Assembly (NCBI GenBank): GCA_022376925.1 | Contig: JAIOJX010000004.1 | Coordinates: forward strand, 123,343,123-123,407,122 | Origin: Tragulus kanchil | Taxonomy: Eukaryota > Chordata > Mammalia > Artiodactyla > Tragulidae | Length of the DNA stretch: 64,000 bases | Reading direction: 5' to 3' | Part shown: piece after piece, positions 58,479 through 64,000 of the stretch | How positions within the stretch are numbered: position 1 is the first letter of the stretch | Layout: each line of letters begins with the position of its first letter | Program-made: the position numbers and the translations under genes | Notes under the pieces: generated by a model | Database searches by the model: none | What the model was told of the DNA's origin: nothing | Seen by the model: the letters and a program-made list of their open reading frames with translations, nothing else

Positions 58479-58903
58479 AATAAAAGAAGAAATAATGCTA
58501 TTTGCAGCTACAGGGATGCACCTAGAGGTTATCATGCTAAGTGAGTTAAGTCAGAAAGACTAAGACAAACACCATATGTGGAATCTAAAATATGACACAA
58601 ATGAACACATCTATGAAATGAACAGACTACAGACACAGAGAACAGACTTGTGGATGTCAAGAGGAGTACATGGGGGGAGGGAAGGATTGGGAGGTCTGGG
58701 ATTAGCAGATGCAAATTAGTACATATAGGATGGATAAACAATAAGGCCTGACTATACAGCACTGGGAACTATATTTAATATCCTGTGATAAATCATAATA
58801 GAAAATAATATGAAGAATAATATATATGCATATAACTGAGTCACTTGGCTATACAGCAGAAATTAGCACAATTGGAAATCAATTGTACTTTAATAAAATA
58901 CAT
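58479..58903 (+). mobile_element. L1 3' end (right D18 copy)
   Basis: Copy of 57421-57845 shifted by 1058. Confidence 0.88.
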
Positions 58904-59469
58904 TTTTTGCAGTAAGTAAGAATTTTTGGTACCTAGGGTTTATGAGTACAGTTGCCTCTCAGCTAATGGCAGGTATTATACATGCCACTCATAGGATAGT
59001 TACGTCCTATGCTGATTCTTGCATTGTTTAGTTTGCATTTATATACTTGCCCCCCTCCAATTAGATTACAAGTTCCTTGAAGGTAGGAGCCACATTTTAT
59101 CCTTTTTAACCCTGTGCATATGAGGGCCTCCATTAATATCTGTATTATGATGGCTAGCTGGTCTTTTGTCCTAACAACCTCTCCTTTTGGTTAGTATTTA
59201 TGAGATCACTTTTTTTTGTTGTTTGTTAAAGAGTCTTACTGGAAGGTCATAGATACTTCATAGATACATTTATCACAATTTTAGATGGTAAAAGAAAACA
59301 GAAGACTTGGACACAGCTTCCCTCAAATACTTGATACCAAAGTTTTAGATTCATTTTCTGAAGGTCAGTTTTGGAAAGAAATGATTAAAACTCTGTAACT
59401 AACATGCAACCAATTCCAAAAATTATTTTGCAGCAGAAAATAAAAGCTCCACTAAAAAGTGAATGGAGG

Positions 59470-59758
59470 GGTTTCCCTGGTGGTCCAGTGGGTAAGGACA
59501 CCGCTTTGCAGTGCAAGGGGCGCAGGTTTGATCCCTGGCCTGGGAGGATCCCACGTGCCGCGGAGTGGATGGACTAATGTGTCCACTACTGAGCCGGAGC
59601 TCTGGAGCGCATGCACCCAGAGCTGGTACTCTGCAATGAGAGGCCACTGTGATGGGAGGCCCACAGAGGCCAAAGAACAAAGATAAATAAATGAAAGATC
59701 AATAGAAGTGGCCAAAAGAAAAAAAAAGGAAAAAAAAAAACTGAAATGAAAAAAAAAA
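59470..59758 (+). mobile_element. CHR-like SINE with 13-bp TSD
   Basis: Forward element: 'gtttccctggtggtccagtg', 'cacgtgccgcggagtggat', 'gagcgcatgcacccagagc', 'agatcaatagaagtggcc' and a long A-rich tail. The duplication 'aagtgaatggagg'/'aagtgaacggagg' lies at 59458 and 59759. It lacks the C-rich stretch. Confidence 0.94.
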
Positions 59759-59771
59759 AAGTGAACGGAGG

Positions 59772-60150
59772 TGGACTGGGTGACAAGCAAGGTACCTGAC
59801 GCTTACTTTACTGAGCTTTGTTCTTTTTGTTGTGCCGGTAGTTTTCCGCTCCAGTGAGAAGCAACCCTTATGGGTGCTGAACCTCAATTCTCAATCTAAC
59901 TTTAGAGTTTCCAGAGTGTACAGTGAGAGTCAAAACAGTCCCTTAAGTCACAAAACACAATTTAAAGCAAAAAATTATACTGGGTGTGAAAAAAAAAAGT
60001 TACAACATTTTTTGGAAAAGAATGTGTTTCAACTGAAAAGCTCCATTTCTTTGTTGGTATAGGGCAGCCAAAGTTATAGTTTAAAATATAATTCCTTTCT
60101 GGAATTACACTTAATGTGATGACGATATGACATAAAGAAAAAAATCAAAA
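59772..60150. other. No feature recognised
   Basis: Single-copy, AT-rich. A 76-codon frame at 59832 has no support beyond length. Confidence 0.4.
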
Positions 60151-60440
60151 GCCTTATTGATCACCCGTATGTGGCCACTGCTCTGGCCACGGACGCCTTG
60201 CACAGTGTGCCTTTCTGTCAGCCTGAAGGGGCACCCTGCCCATAGGCTCCCTGGCGGCACGGAGACACTGTATGGCTTTAAGTGTTCCCTGATCGAATGT
60301 GGGAAAAGCAGCCAGGAGCCAAGTTCTGAACAGAGTTTTTATTGTGCTGAGGCCAGGAGGGGAGGTGGAGGTGGAGGGGGCAGGACTCCCACACAACTTC
60401 CGCCTCGCTCTGCTTTCTGGGAGATGTAAGTTAAAAAGGC
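60151..60440. other. GC-rich single-copy block with open frames on both strands
   Basis: A GC-rich island of ~280 bp with a G-rich stretch ('ggaggtggaggtggaggggg') near 60361. The plus strand is open for 90 codons, the minus for 80. A minus-strand 'aataaa' lies near 60340. It could be an exon, a processed-gene tail or regulatory sequence. Nothing identifies it. Confidence 0.3.
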
Positions 60441-60521
60441 TGAGAAGATACCTTTGGGTAGATGGGACAAAGGAGGGTCCGGGATGCTACAGAGTTCAAG
60501 TTTAGGAAATCTGCAGCAAGT

Positions 60522-60652
60522 GCAAAAAAATATATCTATATATATACATATGCATAGAAATAATATGTACTATATGTATATAATAGATACAATTTATATT
60601 ATTTAAATTTATATTTAATTTACATTTTATTTATATTTATAGTTCGTGAATT
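60522..60652. repeat. AT-rich low-complexity block
   Basis: TA- and TTTA-rich words over ~130 bp, including 'tatctatatatatacatatg'. Confidence 0.85.
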
Positions 60653-61483
60653 TCCAAGCAGCAGCCAGTGCAACTGAAGAGCACCCAAAATAATACATAT
60701 GACCATACAGAGCCTACTCGTGTCTTATCTGCTATTAGCCCCCTGTCCTAAATTGGAAAATCTGAATGGCCTAGTTTCTTTTTAATGGAAGGAGCAAGTA
60801 GCAAAAAGGGATGGAGAGAAGCCAGAAATGGTTGGGCCACCAATGAAAATTTCAAATGAAAGCCACAAGAGTGCATTCCTCTTTTGAAAGAAGGATGTCA
60901 AAAAACAATTTAAAAACCTTCTCTGAAAAGTACACTCACTGTTGACTCCTTAGGAGCCGGGATCCCAAGAAACTTCATTCCTGTTCTTGCACCTTTTAAG
61001 CACTTCCTGAAGACTGATTCCACTTCCTAGTTCCTTCTCTTTAGAACCCCTTTCAGCTGTGCTTCTCACCCTTCCCTTCCACTAGATTTGCTCTTGTCAA
61101 GTTCAATGGTCTCTTCTTTCTTTTATGATTCAGCTTTCCAGATGCATTTGCCCTAGTAGATCACTGCCTCTTAAAGGTATGGTCTTCATCTAGCTTCTAT
61201 GATGCCAGGTTTGCCTAGTTTACCTTTTACTTCTCTGGCTGTTCATTCTCTCTGTTGTTGGCTTCTCTCCCTCTGCCTTATCCCTAAATATTGTAGTTTC
61301 ACAGGCTCTACACTTCCCTAGCCTTTCTTTCCCCTTGAAGGGGAAATCTCATCAAGACTCATGGTTTTAAACATCACTATATGCTGATGGTTCCAAATTT
61401 CTCATTAGCCTGAACCTCCGTTGAACTCCAGGCTCAACTCAGCTTCTTTCGCCTCTTCACTAGATATCCAATGACCTATGACC
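60653..61483. other. No feature recognised
   Basis: Pyrimidine-rich single-copy sequence around 61000-61330, without a firm repeat assignment. Confidence 0.4.
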
Positions 61484-61698
61484 TATGCTAAGTCGTTTCA
61501 GTCGTGTCCAACTCTTTGTAACTCCATGGAATGTAGCCCACCAGGCTCCTCTGTCCATAGGATTCTCCAGTCAACACTGGAGTGGATTGCCATGCCCTCC
61601 TTCAGGGGATAGTCCTGATCCAGGCATAGAACCTGAGTCTCTTGGGTCTCTTGCATTAGCAGGCGGGTTCTTTATCACCAGTACCATCTGGGAAGCCC
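61484..61698 (-). mobile_element. Bov-tA SINE
   Basis: Reverse Bov-tA 'ctaagtcgtttcagtcgtgt' to 'ccatctgggaagccc', with a small deletion near 61571 and an extra 'gtctcttg' near 61640. Confidence 0.92.
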
Positions 61699-61793
61699 AG
61701 ATATTAAATAGGTATCTCAATCCTAATCTTAAGTAATCCCTGATTAACCTGTTCCTTTGCAACTCTTGTCTTTTTCACTTCTCCATCTACGCT

Positions 61794-62018
61794 GGTGAGT
61801 GCATGCTCAGTCATGCCCAACTCTTTGTGACCCCATGGACTATAACCCCACTGGGCTCTTCTATCCATGGAAATTTCCAGACAAGAATACTGGAGCAGGT
61901 TTCCATTTCCTTCTCCAGGGGATCTTACCAATCCAGGTTTTGAATGTGCACTGTGTCTCCTGCATTGGCAGTTGTTTTTTTTTTTTTTTTTTTTTACCAC
62001 TGAGCCACTTGGGATACC
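61794..62018 (-). mobile_element. Bov-tA SINE with an internal poly-T expansion
   Basis: Reverse Bov-tA 'gagtgcatgctcagtcatgc' to 'gagccacttgggatacccg'. Between 'ggcagttg' and 'accactgag' a run of about 21 T (61975-61995) replaces the usual short 'attcttt' segment. Confidence 0.92.
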
Positions 62019-62109
62019 CGTCCACATTGGTACTCACTTTAAAAACCCATAGGCCATCTTTGTTTCTTCACTCTCCCTAACTCCCATTCCGTTGTTTAAC
62101 CCACTGACA

Positions 62110-63300
62110 AATGATGTCAGTTCCATCTCAAACCATGTCCCTCCTTTCCCTGTGCTATTATGACACCCCAAATTCCCAACACTTCTTGCCTAGACTATCC
62201 AATGGTTTCCTAATGGGTCTTCTCACTTCCACTTTTATCCCTCTTAAATTAAGTACTGAAACATTAAATAAAGTGACCTTTTAAAAGCATAAATCAGATA
62301 TTGATACTTCACTAAAATTCTCCATGGCTTCTCAGGTAATCAGACTAAAGCCTAAACTCCTTATAAAGGACACTAAGATTTTTTCTGATAAACACAGCTG
62401 GTTGACTACCCAGACTGCCCTCCTTCTCAACAGAATCCTGATTTTGTTCAGGTAACCATTCCTCTTCAAACAACTCATGTGCCTCAAGGGAAACTGACCC
62501 AACCCCAGCTCCATAAGTAGGTATAACTGGATAGAGGGTTATTCCAACCCATTCCTGAAGCTGAAGAAAGACAGTGTGGCCCAAAGGGAATCTTACCGGG
62601 AGGAATTCTAGAAAATTTAAGGGAAAAAAGTGACAGAATGCAACAATCTATTTCCTTTACCTATTTCACCCCAAATCTGAAGATGCAGCTAATATAACTA
62701 AGAGGGCAAAGACATCTTTTGGAAAATGAATTTGAAGCTGCTGGATTTATCCAGTTTAAAGTCTGCTCCACCTCTGTTTTTCTAATTATACAAATTATTT
62801 TTCTTATTACCTGCATCAGTTTGAATGATTCTTCCTTTCCCTTGCTCCTGATTCTGGCTAGTATTAATATATTCCAAGAGTGTCTCTGCTTCCTTTTCTT
62901 TCTTCTTGTGTCAATGTCTTCTTACCATTATGTTCCAGCCTTGAAATTCCCCATCTTACTCAGACTCAACTCTGGCTGATCTTAGTACCCACATGATCTT
63001 CCTGTGATTGGCTTGGACTTCAGCTCAAAAGTATCTTCTCAGGGATGCGTTCTCTGACCTTATAATCTGAAGGAGTCATTCTCAAGTCACTTGTAGGACA
63101 TCACCATATTTTATTTTCTTCATAACCCTTGTTTATCTTTGCGTCCAGTTCTTTCATTCATTTGTAGTTTTGTCTATTTTCCTATATTCTCTCCACTAGA
63201 ATATAAGGTCTAAAAAAAGCAATAATCTCCTTTCCCAGCACAAAGTAAGCATTCTATAAATATCAGTCAAATGGATAAATGCATGAATGAAGTTCTTGGT
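62110..63300 (+). mobile_element. L2 LINE 3' region, diverged
   Basis: 'aaagcataaatcagatattg', 'agcctaaactccttataaag', 'tcagggatgcgttctctgac', 'cactagaatataaggtctaa' and the end 'cattctataaatatcagtca' follow the L2 3' consensus order as I recall it. Its middle part is copied at 63478-64000 by D19. Confidence 0.6.
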
Positions 63301-64000
63301 CTAGTTATAATGGGGACTTTACTTTTTTGCTTGTTACCTTAGATTTAAAAGCTAAAGGCTACATTTTCCAATGATGTATCTGTAAGTATTTTTTCTGGAA
63401 ACCCTATGACAATTCCTCACAATTAGCAACAAATAAATGATTCCTAATTTGCTTTGTGTAAGGTCAAAGCAGGCAGAACACTAAGATTTTTCTGATAAAC
63501 ACAGCTGGTTGACTACCCAGACTGCCCTCCTTCTCAACAGAATCCTGATTTTGTTCAGGTAACCATTCCTCTTCAAACAACTCATGTGCCTCAAGGGAAA
63601 CTGACCCAACCCCAGCTCCATAAGTAGGTATAACTGGATAGAGGGTTATTCCAACCCATTCCTGAAGCTGAAGAAAGACAGTGTGGCCCAAAGGGAATCT
63701 TACCGGGAGGAATTCTAGAAAATTTAAGGGAAAAAAGTGACAGAATGCAACAATCTATTTCCTTTACCTATTTCACCCCAAATCTGAAGATGCAGCTAAT
63801 ATAACTAAGAGGGCAAAGACATCTTTTGGAAAATGAATTTGAAGCTGCTGGATTTATCCAGTTTAAAGTCTGCTCCACCTCTGTTTTTCTAATTATACAA
63901 ATTATTTTTCTTATTACCTGCATCAGTTTGAATGATTCTTCCTTTCCCTTGCTCCTGATTCTGGCTAGTATTAATATATTCCAAGAGTGTCTCTGCTTCC
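62370..64000. repeat. Tandem duplication D19 (right copy truncated by window edge)
   Basis: The left copy is 62370-63477 and the right copy starts at 63478 and runs past the window end (period 1108, then 1107 after one T is lost). The 523 visible bases of the right copy match throughout. Confidence 0.94.

Larger units (their letters stand above)
57168..59284. repeat. Tandem duplication D18, perfect junction
   Basis: The left copy 57168-58225 abuts the right copy 58226-59284 (period 1058, the shortest here) with no spacer and no differences that I can see. The L1 3' end inside is doubled. Confidence 0.96.

Noticed and set aside
1..64000. A new array-forming or programmed tandem amplification system
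   Set aside because: The 19 units share no sequence, there is no common junction motif, copy number is always two (three only by overlap), and junction ends are degraded. Unmerged contig ends explain all of this.

Overview
The window is nuclear DNA of a ruminant artiodactyl, probably a pecoran (bovid, deer or giraffe relative). The evidence is about 20 independent Bov-tA SINEs (tRNA-Glu head plus Bov-A body), ten insertions of a CHR-like tRNA-type SINE, artiodactyl L1 3' ends, and older MIR, L2, L1M and hAT-Charlie remnants. There is no prokaryotic gene organisation, no tRNA or rRNA gene, no CRISPR array and no complete protein-coding gene. The longest open frames (190, 162 and 128 codons) are antisense readings of CHR-like SINEs. 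Three short stretches with splice-like borders could be exons: 37092-37193 and 45922-46032 on the plus strand, and 43946-44011 on the minus strand. I recognise none of their products. The rest reads as intergenic or intronic sequence.

The dominant structure is a series of 19 head-to-tail direct duplications. Each unit is 1.06-1.18 kb, its two copies are nearly identical, and it is unrelated in sequence to the other units. Junctions lie near 520, 3812, 6107, 8000, 10589, 12432, 16380, 20355, 23342, 28699, 31303, 35877, 39928, 44746, 47335, 49694, 53851, 58225 and 63477. About 21 kb of the 64 kb is redundant, so the underlying locus is about 43 kb. At many junctions the end of the left copy and/or the start of the right copy is a degraded version of the same sequence, with clustered deletions and stretched homopolymers. 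The best reading is that contigs of about 1.8-5.3 kb, each overlapping the next by about 1.1 kb, were concatenated without merging. This is an assembly artefact and not a new biological system. A few copy differences look allelic and may come from the two haplotypes.

Layout. 0-9 kb: D1-D4, an old hAT element, Bov-tA copies, a CHR SINE and a GT/GA microsatellite. 9-25 kb: D5-D9, CHR-like SINEs at 9.7, 14.7 and 22.9 kb, an AT-rich block at 14.4 kb and an L1M remnant at 18.3 kb. 25-34 kb: D10-D11, an L1 3' end carrying nested SINEs, and a CHR-like cluster at 30.4-33.3 kb. 34-46 kb: D12-D14, L1 fragments, a nested CHR-in-Bov-tA insertion at 41.4 kb, an L1 3' end at 43 kb and the candidate exons. 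46-64 kb: D15-D19, further SINEs, an L1 3' end at 57.4 kb and an L2 3' region at 62-63 kb.

The most interesting biology is the CHR-like SINE subfamily. It keeps CpGs and an intact B box, has 13-15 bp target duplications, and is inserted inside Bov-tA elements, so it was active after Bov-tA spread.
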